From: Hahella sp.
GTDB lineage: Bacteria; Pseudomonadota; Gammaproteobacteria; Pseudomonadales; Oleiphilaceae
NCBI GenBank assembly: GCA_028280065.1
Contig: JANQMN010000141.1
Coordinates: 1-52,225, forward strand
Length of the DNA: 52,225 nucleotides
Direction of reading: 5' to 3'
Shown here: piece after piece, positions 26,824-37,248 of the stretch
Position numbering within the stretch: position 1 is the stretch's first letter
How the letters are laid out: each line of letters begins with the position of its first letter
Position numbers and translations under genes: made by a program
The notes under the pieces: model-generated
Seen by the model: only the letters and a program-made list of their open reading frames with translations
Database searches by the model: none
What the model was told of the DNA's origin: nothing

Positions 26824-28146
26824 CTAGCCAAGAAACTTGATCATGACCCCGGCAGCCACCGCAGAACCGATAACACCGGCAACGTTCGGCCCCATGGCAT
26901 GCATCAGCAGGAAGTTTTGCGGATTTGCCTCCAAGCCCACCTTGTTGGACACACGGGCTGCCATGGGAACGGCCGAAACCCCGGCAGATCCGATCAACGG
27001 ATTGATGTCGTGGTTACTGAGCCTATTCATTAGTTTGGCCATCAATACGCCGGTTGCCGTCCCGACCGCAAAGGCAACCAATCCGAGAATAAGTATGCCT
27101 AGGGTTTGTACGTCCAAAAACTTGTCCGCAGACAGTTTTGCGCCCACCGAGAGCCCCAAGACAATTGTCACGGTATTAATCAGCGCATTTTGTGCCGTAT
27201 CGCTGAGCCGGTCCACAACCCCGGACTCCTTCATCAGATTACCCAGGCAAAACATTCCCAGCAGCGGCGCCGCATCCGGTAACAGCAATGCGACCATGAC
27301 CAGAACGGTGATGGGGAAGATGATTTTTTCGGTCTTGGTAACATGACGTAACTGCTCCATTTTCACTTTACGCTCTTCCGGGGTCGTGAGCGCCTTCATG
27401 ATCGGCGGTTGTATCAAAGGCACCAGCGCCATGTAGGAATATGCCGCCACGGCAATAGCCCCGAGTAAATGCGGGGAAAGCATCGTAGCTACATATATGG
27501 AAGTAGGACCATCAGCACCACCGATAATTCCTATGGCTGCAGCTTCTTTGAGAGAGAAGGTAACCAAGCCGGTGGAAGAAAGCGCGGCGGCTCCCAACAC
27601 GGTACCGAAGATGCCGAACTGGGCCGCAGCGCCCAGCAGCAAGGTACGGGGATTGGCCAGTAGCGGTCCGAAGTCCGTCATAGCGCCCACACCCATAAAA
27701 ATGAGCAGCGGAGCAACCCCGGACAGGATGGCGACACTGAAGAACTGATAGAGTATGCCATTGTGGAAGCCAAAGTCCTTTGCCAGGATGGTCGCGGCTT
27801 CCAGAGTACTCGGCGCTGCCGCTTTATAGCCGGAGATCAGTGCATACTTGACCTCCTCGGTTATTCCGGCGGCCATATCGACGGGTACATTCATTACCTG
27901 TCCGAGCTTCACCAATTGTTCTATGCTGCCCCCGTGGATCAGGTTTTCGATGGCGGAAAAGGCCAATCCCGCTTCCGGGATGTTGGCCATCAAGCCGCCA
28001 AAACCAATAGGCAATAACAAAAGCGGTTCGAAGCCTTTGCGAATTGCCAGGAACAATAGTCCCAGGCAAATCAACATCATCAGTGCTTGGTCCCACTGCA
28101 GGTTATACAACCCGCTGCCATAAAAAAGCTGACTAATGCCTTCCAT
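26824..28146 (-). CDS. oadB: Oxaloacetate decarboxylase beta subunit (Na+ pump)
   Basis: A 440-residue polytopic inner-membrane protein that couples decarboxylation of carboxybiotin to Na+ export. Family landmarks are [10 protein letters not shown] near residue 50, [17 protein letters not shown] in the middle (carrying the conserved Asp of the Na+ site) and [20 protein letters not shown] near the C-terminus. It is 13 bases downstream of oadA. The N-terminus [16 protein letters not shown] matches common OadB starts. Confidence 0.95.
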   Translation of the reverse strand: MEGISQLFYGSGLYNLQWDQALMMLICLGLLFLAIRKGFEPLLLLPIGFGGLMANIPEAGLAFSAIENLIHGGSIEQLVKLGQVMNVPVDMAAGITEEVKYALISGYKAAAPSTLEAATILAKDFGFHNGILYQFFSVAILSGVAPLLIFMGVGAMTDFGPLLANPRTLLLGAAAQFGIFGTVLGAAALSSTGLVTFSLKEAAAIGIIGGADGPTSIYVATMLSPHLLGAIAVAAYSYMALVPLIQPPIMKALTTPEERKVKMEQLRHVTKTEKIIFPITVLVMVALLLPDAAPLLGMFCLGNLMKESGVVDRLSDTAQNALINTVTIVLGLSVGAKLSADKFLDVQTLGILILGLVAFAVGTATGVLMAKLMNRLSNHDINPLIGSAGVSAVPMAARVSNKVGLEANPQNFLLMHAMGPNVAGVIGSAVAAGVMIKFLG

Positions 28147-28159
28147 TCAACGCGCTCCC

Positions 28160-29968
28160 TTAGGCCAATGTGAGCAGCGTCTGCCCAACCGTTACCGCAT
28201 CTCCGGCTTTCACCTCGATAGAGGTAACGGAACCTGCTTTCGGCGAGCGGACTTCAGTTTCCATCTTCATGGCTTCAAGAACTAACAGCAAATCCCCTTC
28301 CTGTACCATGCTGCCAGGCTGTGCCACAACGCGAACAATGTTACCGGCCAACGGCGCGGGTATCGGACTTCCTCCCGCTACGGGCGCTGATGCGGCTGGC
28401 GCCGCGGCCGGTGCTGGCACGTTAGGAACTGCCGCAACCTGAGTAACATCACCGCCTTCAGACACCTGTGCCACATAGCTCTGACCGTTAATGGTAATCG
28501 TGTATACCTCCGGACCGGTGCTCGGTGCCGGTGCGGCGGCTGGCGCAGGAGCTGCTTTCGCCGGCTCTTCTTCGGTCGGCGCAGGTTCAAAGGCATCGGG
28601 ATTACCGCGATTCTCAAGAAACTTCAGCCCCACTGCAGGGAACAATGCCAAGGTCAACACATCGTCGACTTCTTCCTTCGCCAGAGAGAAGCCTTTTTCC
28701 TGGGATACTTTCTTCAGCTCGGCGGAAAGCTTATCCATTTCCGCTTCCAGTAAATCGGCCGGGCGACAGCTAATCGGCTCCTTACCTTCCAACACCCGGT
28801 CTTGCAGCGCTTTATCGTAAGGCGCAGGTGCCGCGCCATATTCACCCTTTAGAATTCCCTGGGTTTCCTTCGAGATGCTTTTATAGCGTTCACCCGTCAT
28901 CACGTTCAATACCGCCTGGGTGCCTACGATTTGCGAAGTTGGCGTTACCAAAGGTATATATCCGAGGTCCTTACGTACCCGTGGAATCTCTTCCAGAACA
29001 GCGTCAAACTTGTCCGCTGCACCTTGTTGCTTTAACTGGCTCTCCATATTGGTAAGCATTCCACCCGGCACCTGAGCGACAAGAATACGCGAATCCGTCC
29101 CCCTCAAGGCACCTTCGAATTTAGCGTATTTTTTACGGATCTTACGGAAGTAGGCTGATATTTCTTCCAACAGGTTAAGATCAAGGCCTGTATCCCGATC
29201 AGTACCTGCAAATGCGGCAACGACACTCTCGGTCGCAGTGTGACCGTAGGTCATCGACATTGAGGAAATGGCGGTGTCAACACGATCGATACCGGCTTCA
29301 ACGGCTTTCAGGATTGCCATGTCTGACATACCGGCGGTAGCATGACAGTGCAATTGAACTTCCAGGTCGGTTTCTTTCTTTAGACGGGAAACAAGTTCAT
29401 AAGCAGTCGATGGAGCAATAATCCCCGACATGTCTTTAATGGCAATGGAATCGGCGCCGAGATCCTCAATCCGTTTCGCCAGCGACAGCCAAGAATCCAG
29501 GTCGTGCACCGGGCTGGTTGTGTAGGAAAGGGTACCCTGGGCATGAGCGCCATTGGTTTTCACCGCTTTCATGGCGCGATCCAAATTTCGGGGATCGTTC
29601 ATGGCATCGAATACGCGAAATACATCGACGCCATTTTTCACGGCACGTTCGACAAACTTATCAACAACGTCATCCGCATAATGGCGATAACCCAGCAGGT
29701 TCTGGCCACGCAATAACATTTGCTGTTTGGTATTCGGCATCGCCTTCTTAAAAGCACGAATTCGATCCCAGGGATCCTCTCCGAGGAAACGAATACAGGA
29801 ATCGAATGTTGCTCCCCCCCATGACTCTATTGACCAGTAGCCGACCTGATCCAGTTTTTCAGCGATGGGAAGCATGTCGTCGATACGCATGCGGGTTGCA
29901 AGAATCGACTGGTGCGCGTCGCGCAGAATAACATCGGTGATACCTAAAGGTTTCTTCGTCTCAGTCAT
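28160..29968 (-). CDS. oadA: Oxaloacetate decarboxylase alpha subunit (biotin protein)
   Basis: A 602-residue cytoplasmic subunit. The carboxyltransferase TIM barrel begins with [19 protein letters not shown] (DAHQS metal-site motif). A conserved helical domain follows to about residue 460, then an Ala/Pro-rich hinge, then a biotinyl domain (about 530-602) with the biotinylated lysine in EAMKMET. It moves the carboxyl group of oxaloacetate to biotin for OadB. It follows oadG by 179 bases, a longer gap than usual for this operon. Confidence 0.95.
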   Translation of the reverse strand: MTETKKPLGITDVILRDAHQSILATRMRIDDMLPIAEKLDQVGYWSIESWGGATFDSCIRFLGEDPWDRIRAFKKAMPNTKQQMLLRGQNLLGYRHYADDVVDKFVERAVKNGVDVFRVFDAMNDPRNLDRAMKAVKTNGAHAQGTLSYTTSPVHDLDSWLSLAKRIEDLGADSIAIKDMSGIIAPSTAYELVSRLKKETDLEVQLHCHATAGMSDMAILKAVEAGIDRVDTAISSMSMTYGHTATESVVAAFAGTDRDTGLDLNLLEEISAYFRKIRKKYAKFEGALRGTDSRILVAQVPGGMLTNMESQLKQQGAADKFDAVLEEIPRVRKDLGYIPLVTPTSQIVGTQAVLNVMTGERYKSISKETQGILKGEYGAAPAPYDKALQDRVLEGKEPISCRPADLLEAEMDKLSAELKKVSQEKGFSLAKEEVDDVLTLALFPAVGLKFLENRGNPDAFEPAPTEEEPAKAAPAPAAAPAPSTGPEVYTITINGQSYVAQVSEGGDVTQVAAVPNVPAPAAAPAASAPVAGGSPIPAPLAGNIVRVVAQPGSMVQEGDLLLVLEAMKMETEVRSPKAGSVTSIEVKAGDAVTVGQTLLTLA

Positions 29969-30147
29969 AATTGTGCTGCCTTAGGAGTATAGATTCGGTG
30001 AAGTTGTCTTGTTCTTAATATTGATTGAAACCAGTTTTGCTAATCTGGAAAGATCCTTTCTAGCCAGGCCTAACGGGATTCTATAGTTCTGACACGATAT
30101 CAGGATTGATGAGAATCACTCTGGAACCGCCTCTGACGGGTGCCTGA

Positions 30148-30405
30148 CTATTTTTTGTGGCGCGCCCGAAACTTCGCCACGGCAATGGAGATAACCGCCT
30201 TGATATTATCATCCTCCTTCGGGGTTTCAGCCAATGGCAATGCCGCCGTGGCTGGCGTCACAGGGACAGGCTTGGGCTCAGGGAAATACTTATTAATTGC
30301 CCAGGACATAAAGGTGGTGGCGAAAACGAGTAGTGTGAGGAAAACGAAGACAAATCCCATTCCCACTAACATGAGCGTTACAGCATCTTCGAATAACGCG
30401 TTCAT
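30148..30405 (-). CDS. oadG: Oxaloacetate decarboxylase gamma subunit
   Basis: An 85-residue protein with one membrane helix (about residues 10-33), a proline-rich linker and a basic C-terminal tail (KFRARHKK). Size, layout and position first in the oad operon identify the small gamma subunit, which joins alpha to beta. The PEEDD-type motif is not obvious; PKEDDN occupies its place. AAGGA lies ten bases before the ATG. Confidence 0.88.
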   Translation of the reverse strand: MNALFEDAVTLMLVGMGFVFVFLTLLVFATTFMSWAINKYFPEPKPVPVTPATAALPLAETPKEDDNIKAVISIAVAKFRARHKK

Positions 30406-30731
30406 TTGGTTATATCCTTGTTGCGCGATTTACGCGGTTGCTGAGGTTCTTATCGTAGTTAAGCAAACTGATTGCCGAATCGCTCCGCACAGAGCATCGA
30501 CAAACCCGCCTAATTTACCTAGATTCCAGCCTTATCGCAACATTACTGCTGAGATTCTCGTAATGTATCCAGACTAATAGGCAATTAGCAAATATACCTA
30601 TTCATTGTAGGTGGTCCAACCTAGCGAAGCCGCAATCCATTTTCCATGGAAAAATACCGACCAATCGTTAGCTGGAAAATATAGAGCAAGCAGGGGAGTG
30701 ACCGGAAAAATGGTTGAAGTCAGGGTGGATA
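30406..30731. other. 326-bp region upstream of oadG
   Basis: No gene is seen. It should carry the promoter of the oad operon, but I found no convincing -35/-10 pair by eye. A 14-bp palindrome, TTTTCCATGGAAAA, is at 30640-30653. The open frames here are shadows of the neighbouring tRNA sequences. Confidence 0.5.
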
Positions 30732-30818
30732 TGGTGTGTAGGAGGATTCGAACAGTCCGACTGCCGCCTCCGACCCCCTGGTTCGTAGCCAGGTACTGTA
30801 CCCAGCTGAGCTGTCGCC
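30732..30818 (-). pseudogene. tRNA-Arg(ACG) pseudogene
   Basis: The D-loop sequence, the anticodon arm (CCTGG-CTACGAA-CCAGG), the GGAGG half of the T-stem and TTCGAATCCTCC all match the intact tRNA-Arg 20 bases away. A 14-base insertion, CGGCAGTCGGACTG, separates GGAGG from TTCGAAT, so the T-arm cannot fold. The acceptor halves no longer pair, and a D-stem base is changed. It appears to be a decayed copy of a tandem tRNA-Arg array. Confidence 0.8.
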
Positions 30819-30838
30819 AGCGAAAACGGAAAAGAAAG

Positions 30839-30915
30839 TGGCGCGCTCGGGAGGATTCGAACCTCCGACCGCCTGGTTCGTAGCCAGGTACTCTATCCAG
30901 CTGAGCTACGAGCGC
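30839..30915 (-). tRNA. tRNA-Arg(ACG)
   Basis: A 77-base cloverleaf with encoded CCA. The acceptor stem is GCGCTCG / CGAGCGC, the D-arm starts GCTCAGCTGG, the anticodon loop CTACGAA gives anticodon ACG, and the T-arm is GGAGG-TTCGAAT-CCTCC. It should read CGN arginine codons after A34 is edited to inosine. It follows tRNA-Ser and csrA on the same strand, the same order as csrA-serV-argV in E. coli. Confidence 0.97.
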
Positions 30916-30987
30916 GCAAAGTTTTTGCAATACTACCGCCCATTTTTTTGCAGTCAACCATTAAAGCAATCAACTGCAAGAATCAAA

Positions 30988-31077
30988 TGGCGGAGAGAGA
31001 GGGATTCGAACCCTCGATGGGGTTTCCCCCATACGCCCTTAGCAGGGGCGCGCCTTCAGCCACTCGGCCATCTCTCC
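30988..31077 (-). tRNA. tRNA-Ser(GCT)
   Basis: A 90-base class II tRNA with encoded CCA. The acceptor stem is GGAGAGA / TCTCTCC, anticodon loop CTGCTAA gives GCT for AGC/AGU codons, and a long variable arm (ATGGGG / CCCCAT) precedes T-arm GAGGG-TTCGAAT-CCCTC. It lies 75 bases downstream of csrA. Confidence 0.97.
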
Positions 31078-31152
31078 GAAAAACGCGGCGTATAATACCA
31101 CAAAATTTTTAAATTAATAGGATTTATTGAGAATAATTAGGGAAGCCCAACT

Positions 31153-31356
31153 CTAACCATCGGAGTGATCGGAATTACCGCCTTGCGGTGCCTTTTCTCG
31201 TTGAATTCTTTGATAAATTTCTTCGCGGTGAACCGCAACTTCTTTTGGTGCATTAACCCCGATACGCACCTGGTTACCTTTTACCCCTAGTACGGTGACC
31301 GTCACATCGTCACCGACCATCAGTGTTTCGCCTACCCGGCGAGTTAAAATTAGCAT
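31153..31356 (-). CDS. csrA: Post-transcriptional regulator CsrA (RsmA)
   Basis: A 67-residue RNA-binding dimer subunit that binds GGA motifs in mRNA leaders. The core [17 protein letters not shown] and [19 protein letters not shown] is fully conserved, including Leu4 and Arg44-region residues used for RNA contact. AAGGAG lies seven bases before the ATG. It sits downstream of alaS and lysC and upstream of tRNA-Ser, the widespread gammaproteobacterial order. In relatives it regulates motility and carbon storage. Confidence 0.97.
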   Translation of the reverse strand: MLILTRRVGETLMVGDDVTVTVLGVKGNQVRIGVNAPKEVAVHREEIYQRIQREKAPQGGNSDHSDG

Positions 31357-31621
31357 TTTTTTCTCCTTACAGAACGACCTATTCCAAAGAGTCCTTAGTC
31401 GATTCCTTAGATGATTTATCCCAGATCATCGACCCTTACCGCTCCTTATAGTATTAACCAAATTCCGTTTTTTAAAAGGACTGTATGCAAAAAGCTAGCT
31501 AGCAGCAGCTTAAGTATAGCGGTTTCCCGGTGCGAAGCACCTGTTTTCGTTTACCAATCGCCAGCCTATATAATTTGTTACATCTATTCACTGACATTTC
31601 GCAATTTCATTTCCGAAGCGT

Positions 31622-32851
31622 TTACTCAACAGCTTCTTTCTGCAGTTCAAATGCGCTATGCAAGCTCCGCACAGCCAACTCCAGATACTTCTCGTCTATT
31701 ACGACCGAAATCTTGATTTCAGATGTGGATATCATTTGAATATTTATACCTTCCTGAGATAGCGCTTCGAACATTTTGCTCGCCACACCGGCATGTGAAC
31801 GCATCCCGACACCGACTATGGAAACTTTGGCAATTTTATCATCGCCCTTCACGGTTTGAGCAGAAAGCTCCTGGGCAAGGCGCTCGAGAATCGCATACGC
31901 CTTTTTGAACTCGTTTCTGTGAACGGTAAAAGTGAAGTCTGTCAGATTATCCTCGCCGACATTCTGCACAATCATGTCGACTTCGATATTCGCGTCGCTG
32001 ATCGGTTTTAAAATCTTTGAGGCCACACCAGGAATATCCGGCACACCGGTGACCGTGAGCTTTGCTTCATCTCGATTAAATGCAATACCGGAAACGACAG
32101 GTGCTTCCATATTTTCGTCTTCCTCTATTCTGATTAACGTGCCGGGCCCGTCTTCGAAAGTCGACAGGACGCGTAAAGGGACATTATATTTACCGGCAAA
32201 CTCCACTGCCCGTATTTGCAATACCTTGGACCCGAGACTTGCCATTTCCAGCATTTCTTCAAAGGTAATGCTTTCCAACCGCCGGGCGCTATCCACTATG
32301 CGAGGATCGGTTGTATAAACGCCGTCCACGTCGGTATAGATTTGACACTCGTCGGCTTGCAAGGCAGCCGCCAATGCAACGCCGGTGGTGTCAGATCCAC
32401 CTCTGCCGAGGGTGGTTATATTGCCATGTTCATCGACTCCTTGAAATCCGGCAACCACCACAATGCAGCCGGCTTTCAAGTCCTCATGAATGCGCTGATT
32501 ATCGATGTCGAGAATTCTCGCTTTGGTATGGGAGTCATCCGTCAGGATTCTGACCTGTGTCCCGAGATAAGATCGGGCATCATAGCCGCGCTTATGTAAT
32601 GCCATGGTCAGCAGCGCGATAGTAACCTGCTCACCCGTTGATAGAAGAACATCCATTTCCCGAGGTGTGGGGTGCTCCATAACTTCTTTCGCCAAGCCCG
32701 TCAACCGGTTTGTCTCGCCGGACATTGCCGAAACGACAATCACCAGATCATGCCCTTCATCACGGAACTTACAGACTTTGTCTGCTACGTTTTCAATGCG
32801 GTCGACAGATCCTACCGATGTGCCGCCAAATTTTTGTACCAATAACGCCAT
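31622..32851 (-). CDS. lysC: Aspartokinase
   Basis: A 409-residue enzyme making aspartyl phosphate, the first step toward lysine, methionine and threonine. It begins with the kinase signature LVQKFGGTSVG, has GRGGSDTTGVALAAAL in the middle and two C-terminal ACT domains (from about residue 265) for feedback control by lysine or threonine. The length fits the monofunctional Pseudomonas-type enzyme. It lies between alaS and csrA. A GGTGC-GAA-GCACC hairpin at 31529-31541 lies downstream but lacks a T-run. Confidence 0.95.
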   Translation of the reverse strand: MALLVQKFGGTSVGSVDRIENVADKVCKFRDEGHDLVIVVSAMSGETNRLTGLAKEVMEHPTPREMDVLLSTGEQVTIALLTMALHKRGYDARSYLGTQVRILTDDSHTKARILDIDNQRIHEDLKAGCIVVVAGFQGVDEHGNITTLGRGGSDTTGVALAAALQADECQIYTDVDGVYTTDPRIVDSARRLESITFEEMLEMASLGSKVLQIRAVEFAGKYNVPLRVLSTFEDGPGTLIRIEEDENMEAPVVSGIAFNRDEAKLTVTGVPDIPGVASKILKPISDANIEVDMIVQNVGEDNLTDFTFTVHRNEFKKAYAILERLAQELSAQTVKGDDKIAKVSIVGVGMRSHAGVASKMFEALSQEGINIQMISTSEIKISVVIDEKYLELAVRSLHSAFELQKEAVE

Positions 32852-32908
32852 CGTTATTTATTCGTCCTTTGTTCAATAGTTTCGGAGCCTAGTGCTCACT
32901 AAACTCGT

Positions 32909-35527
32909 CTAGTTCGCTTCCAACCAACTGTATACCGAAGCCAGCGCAACTTCGAGACCGGCGACATCGGTACCGCCACCCTGGGCCATATCCGGACGGC
33001 CGCCACCCTTGCCGCCAACCTGCTGGGCAACATGCTTTACCAGATCTCCGGCTTTAACCTGGCCTGTTTCCCCTTTGGTCACACCGGCAACAAGACTGAT
33101 TTTGTCATTCTCCACCGAAGCCAATACCACCGCCGCTTTTCCTAGCTTACTCTTCAACTGATCAACGGTATCCATTAGCGCTTTACGCTCTAACCCATCC
33201 ATTCGCGCGGCCAGCACTTTAATGCCTTTTACTTCCTTGGCATCCGCTGCCAAATCTCCACCGGCGGCGGAAGCGAGTTTGCCTTTTAGCTGCTGTAGCT
33301 CTTTTTCCAGCTGCCGGTTGCGTTCCAACAGCGCTTTTACTTTTTCCGGTGCGCTATCCCGTGCTCCTTTAACCAACCCGGCAATTTCTTTTAATGCGGC
33401 ATCTCCGGCAGCAACCCAACGCTCGGTATTGGCTCCGGTGACCGCCTCGATTCGACGTACACCGGAAGAAATACCGGACTCGCTGGTGACGATCAGACTG
33501 CCGATATCACCGGTGCGATTGACATGGGTACCGCCACAGAGTTCCACCGAAAAATCATCTTCCCCCATGGCCAATACACGCACGGTTTCGCCATATTTTT
33601 CGCCGAATAGTGCCATCGCGCCCTTTGCCTTGGCATTCTCCATATCCATGATTTCGGTGGAAACACTGGTGTTCGCACGAATCTGGGCGTTGACTATCGC
33701 CTCGACTTCTTTGATTTGTTCGGCTGACATGGCTTCATAATGGGCGAAGTCGAAACGCAGTTTATCAGGATCCACCAATGACCCCTTTTGCACCACGTGA
33801 TCGCCAAGCACCTTTCGCAAGGCGGCATGCAGCAGGTGCGTGGCGGAATGATTCAACATAGTGGCTTTGCGGCTGGCTCTATTGACATGCGCCAGCACTT
33901 TATTGCCTAAATGTACTTCACCCCGCACCACCTTACCCACATGCAAAATGGCTTCACCCTGCTTTTGGGTGTCACTGACTTGAAATACAAAGCCGTCGCC
34001 CCGCAGCTCGCCCTGGTCGCCGACCTGGCCGCCGGATTCCGCGTAGAAAGGCGTTTTATCCAGGACAACCGCGCCACTCTCGCCTTCTTGCAAAACATTG
34101 CCGGCTTCACTGTCTTTCAACACGCCTTCCACATAGTACTGGCCGGCAAGCTCGTTATAGCCGGTAAACTCGCTACGGGCCTCTATCGCATTGGCGGCAT
34201 TGTAATCGACCTTGAAGGCATTGCCCTGGCCGGCAATTTTCCGCGCCTCTTCCATCGCGGCTTCATATCCGTCGAGGTCGATTTTCAGATTCTTTTCCCT
34301 GGCAATATCGTTTGTAAGATCGGGAGGGAAACCATAGGTGTCATGTAGAATGAAGACTGTCTTGCCACCGATGGTGTCGCCGGACATCTGGGCTATTTCG
34401 CTTTCCAGCAACCGCAGTCCCTTGTCCAGGGTGCGAGCGAATTGCTCTTCTTCCTGTTGCAGGATTTTTTCAATTTGGGTTTGTGCACGTTGCAGTTCCG
34501 GATAGGCATCACCCATTTCAGCAACCAGCGAAGGCACTAGTTTATAGAAGAAAGTGCCGCTACCCCCCAGCTTATTGCCATGCCGCACGGCACGACGAAT
34601 GATCCGCCGCAGCACGGAACCACGCCCGAGATTCTCAGGCATGACACCATCGGCTATGAGAAAAGCGCAACTGCGTATATGGTCTGCGATCACGCGCAAC
34701 GAAGATGCCGTAGTCGGCACCCCGCCTAACAACTCAGAAGCCGCGTTAAGCAAGTTTTGAAACAGGTCTATCTCATAGTTGGAATGGACGTGCTGTAACA
34801 CCGCGGATATCCGTTCTAGCCCCATGCCCGTGTCAACGGAAGGTTTTGGCAGCGGCAGCATTTCGCCTTCGGCGGTCCGGTTAAACTGCATGAACACCAC
34901 ATTCCAGATTTCGATGTAACGGTCGCCATCTTCTTCCGGGCTGCCCGGCGGACCACCCGCCACATCCGGCCCATGATCGTAAAAGATCTCAGTACATGGT
35001 CCGCACGGTCCGGTATCGCCCATCTGCCAGAAGTTGTCGGATGCATAGGGTACATCGCCTTTATCGCCGATACGGATTATCCGATCCGTCGGCACGCCGA
35101 CTTCTTTATTCCAGATATCGAACGACTCGTCGTCGGTGGCGTATATCGTCACCCAGAGTTTATCTTGAGGAATCGACAATTCTTTAGTGAGGAAGTCCCA
35201 GGCAAAATGAATCGCTTCCTGCTTAAAGTAATCACCAAAACTAAAGTTTCCCAGCATCTCGAAAAATGTATGGTGCCGGGCGGTATAACCGACGTTTTCC
35301 AAGTCATTGTGCTTGCCACCGGCACGTACACACTTCTGTGACGTGGCAGCTCTGACATAACTACGCTTTTCCTTGCCTAGAAAGACGTCTTTAAATTGAT
35401 TCATTCCTGCATTGGTAAACAGCAGGGTCGGATCATCTGCCGGGACTAAGGAGCTGCTATCTACGACCTCATGGCCGTTGCGCCGAAAAAACTCTAAAAA
35501 GGCACTACGAATTTCTGAACTCTTCAT
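32909..35527 (-). CDS. alaS: Alanyl-tRNA synthetase
   Basis: An 872-residue class II synthetase. The N-terminal aminoacylation core carries ALAS landmarks such as [13 protein letters not shown] and [12 protein letters not shown]. The editing domain has the zinc-site pair NHSATHLLH and [14 protein letters not shown] coiled coil around residues 720-760 leads to the C-terminal C-Ala domain with [15 protein letters not shown]. Full length and no odd features. The next gene downstream is lysC. Confidence 0.97.
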   Translation of the reverse strand: MKSSEIRSAFLEFFRRNGHEVVDSSSLVPADDPTLLFTNAGMNQFKDVFLGKEKRSYVRAATSQKCVRAGGKHNDLENVGYTARHHTFFEMLGNFSFGDYFKQEAIHFAWDFLTKELSIPQDKLWVTIYATDDESFDIWNKEVGVPTDRIIRIGDKGDVPYASDNFWQMGDTGPCGPCTEIFYDHGPDVAGGPPGSPEEDGDRYIEIWNVVFMQFNRTAEGEMLPLPKPSVDTGMGLERISAVLQHVHSNYEIDLFQNLLNAASELLGGVPTTASSLRVIADHIRSCAFLIADGVMPENLGRGSVLRRIIRRAVRHGNKLGGSGTFFYKLVPSLVAEMGDAYPELQRAQTQIEKILQQEEEQFARTLDKGLRLLESEIAQMSGDTIGGKTVFILHDTYGFPPDLTNDIAREKNLKIDLDGYEAAMEEARKIAGQGNAFKVDYNAANAIEARSEFTGYNELAGQYYVEGVLKDSEAGNVLQEGESGAVVLDKTPFYAESGGQVGDQGELRGDGFVFQVSDTQKQGEAILHVGKVVRGEVHLGNKVLAHVNRASRKATMLNHSATHLLHAALRKVLGDHVVQKGSLVDPDKLRFDFAHYEAMSAEQIKEVEAIVNAQIRANTSVSTEIMDMENAKAKGAMALFGEKYGETVRVLAMGEDDFSVELCGGTHVNRTGDIGSLIVTSESGISSGVRRIEAVTGANTERWVAAGDAALKEIAGLVKGARDSAPEKVKALLERNRQLEKELQQLKGKLASAAGGDLAADAKEVKGIKVLAARMDGLERKALMDTVDQLKSKLGKAAVVLASVENDKISLVAGVTKGETGQVKAGDLVKHVAQQVGGKGGGRPDMAQGGGTDVAGLEVALASVYSWLEAN

Positions 35528-35693
35528 GTCGCTTGGGTTATACCTGTCTTCGAATAATTTTTTATTTTGCCTGGAGCAATTGTACGACAGCCGCTCTTTA
35601 GCAAGGATATTGCTGTTAAAAGCCGCAGCCGGACAGAGCAGCGTACTCTACCATAGTTAAAGCGGGGTAAAAACGGGCACATTTAGCAAATGC

Positions 35694-35726
35694 AACAAAA
35701 GCTCGGCAATTAGCGGAGCTTTTGTT
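35694..35726 (-). terminator. Probable intrinsic terminator upstream of alaS
   Basis: AACAAAAGCTC and GAGCTTTTGTT form a perfect 11-bp stem around an 11-base loop. It lies 50 bases downstream of the minus-strand gene at 35777-37108. T-rich halves at the stem ends fit termination; the tail on the minus strand (GTTGC) is weak. Confidence 0.6.
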
Positions 35727-35776
35727 TTCGCGCGTCAGTATCGGATTGGTATTGGAGCTACCGGATAGATGTAACG

Positions 35777-37108
35777 CTAGCCGAAGAGTCGGTCGAGTAA
35801 ATTGTCGCTAAGGGATTTATACAGCCCAGGTTTATCGCCAGATGATTCCAATGGATTTTCAAGTACGCGATCCAGCAGATCCTGCAGCAGTTGCCGTGAC
35901 TGATCAAATACGGAGGCTTGCTCAATCGCATTGGTGAACTGCGGCACCAGCTCGGCAAATGGCTTGAAAGCTTCCACTGCTGGTGATTTCTGCTGGTAAG
36001 CGGCTTCCACCGATTGATATTGCACCGAACTCATCGAAACGGCGAAATTAGCAATCTCCGACATATCCACATCCATTTGCAAAGCCTGTTCAAAGGCGGC
36101 ATCCAGATCACCGCTGAAAAACGATCCGGCAATTTCTTCCACCTGCAGCAATAGTTCTTCAAGGGCTTCCAGCTCACCTTCGTCCAGCTCACCCTCAATC
36201 GCCAGCTCGTAGCCGCCCAACTGAATGCTATTCTGCGAGACCGCCAGGACTTCCGAATCTTCCCCACGGCCATAGCGCAGTGACTCGGCGGAGCCTGAGG
36301 CCTGGGCAACCCGGATGCTTACCCGATCGCCATCTTGTGTCGTGATCTGAATGCCAACATTGTTTGCAGAATACTCGGCACGATTGATAGCAAGGGCTTC
36401 CGCCAGCCGACTACGTTCAAATACCGCAGGCGTGTTCCGATCTTCGTCTTGTTCATCCTCCTCGTCAGCCAGGTCACTGCCAGGTTGGGTCAAGACTTGA
36501 GGGGTTTTTTCTGACTCTGCGCCGATGTCATCCTGCAGATATTTTTCTTTTAGCGCTGCCAAGCCATCTTTAACGAGTTCATAGCCGGTATCGATATCCT
36601 CCTGGAGTTCATCGGTCAGCAGACCACGGCCTTCTATCTCCTCCATCGCCTCGGCATAACCCCGCTGAATGCCGGCCACCCCCTGGTTATAGAGTTCCTC
36701 TAAACGGTCTTGGGAAGCACCCGATGCCGCTTCGCGCGCCAATCGGTTTTCAACAAAACTCAGTATATTATTGGCCACATCCTGAGGCGTGGGGATATTT
36801 GGTGCGTACTGGGGAGGTGCAAAAGCCTTTTGATTGGAGACCTGCAAGCGCGCGCCGATTCGCGCTTCGAAGACCTGCGCGGTGATCAGGCGATTGTTTC
36901 CCTGCTCGGTGTAGGTCAATTGACTGGCGCTGTAGCTTAACTCAACGGAAAGTCCTAAACTAGCTGCCCCGAGGCCTTTTGCCTGCAACGGAGGCGCAGG
37001 AAAACCCCGGTTATCGGCAGCGGTGTCATTTGCTTTTTGGCCATTCCGACCATCATCCGCAAGTTTTAGCTTGGTGAAAAACTGGTCGACTAACGAGACA
37101 TTTTGCAT
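35777..37108 (-). CDS. Unknown acidic protein, DUF5610-like N-terminal region
   Basis: A 443-residue protein without a signal peptide or membrane helix, strongly acidic in the middle (DEEDEQDED around residue 215). The part around TPQDVANNILSFVENRL (about residues 110-128), followed by GYAEAMEEI, resembles the DUF5610 family of gammaproteobacteria, named from memory of its pattern only. The second half contains repeated EELLLQVEE-type helices. GGAGG lies just before the ATG. It is single, with a terminator after it and a divergent ubiA-like gene in front. Function unknown. Confidence 0.6.
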   Translation of the reverse strand: MQNVSLVDQFFTKLKLADDGRNGQKANDTAADNRGFPAPPLQAKGLGAASLGLSVELSYSASQLTYTEQGNNRLITAQVFEARIGARLQVSNQKAFAPPQYAPNIPTPQDVANNILSFVENRLAREAASGASQDRLEELYNQGVAGIQRGYAEAMEEIEGRGLLTDELQEDIDTGYELVKDGLAALKEKYLQDDIGAESEKTPQVLTQPGSDLADEEDEQDEDRNTPAVFERSRLAEALAINRAEYSANNVGIQITTQDGDRVSIRVAQASGSAESLRYGRGEDSEVLAVSQNSIQLGGYELAIEGELDEGELEALEELLLQVEEIAGSFFSGDLDAAFEQALQMDVDMSEIANFAVSMSSVQYQSVEAAYQQKSPAVEAFKPFAELVPQFTNAIEQASVFDQSRQLLQDLLDRVLENPLESSGDKPGLYKSLSDNLLDRLFG

Positions 37109-37248
37109 GATGAACTCCTCCGGGGGCCTTTGGCAAGTATAGCGGCGTTTCGAGGGATTTCTTTAACACCAATCTCTTATTAAAAAAGTATTCCTAACAT
37201 TTTTTTATTATGATGCGGCCCTCGCAAACTATTGTCATTGAAGAACCG

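Noticed and set aside
30732..30818. Second functional tRNA with long variable arm
   Set aside because: The T-stem halves are separated by the insertion and the acceptor halves do not pair, so it cannot fold as class I or class II.
30598..31095. Open frames over the tRNA region on both strands
   Set aside because: They are translations of tRNA sequence, a common source of false hypothetical proteins.
31529..31541. GGTGC-GAA-GCACC hairpin between lysC and csrA as terminator
   Set aside because: The stem is short and no T-run follows in the direction of lysC transcription.
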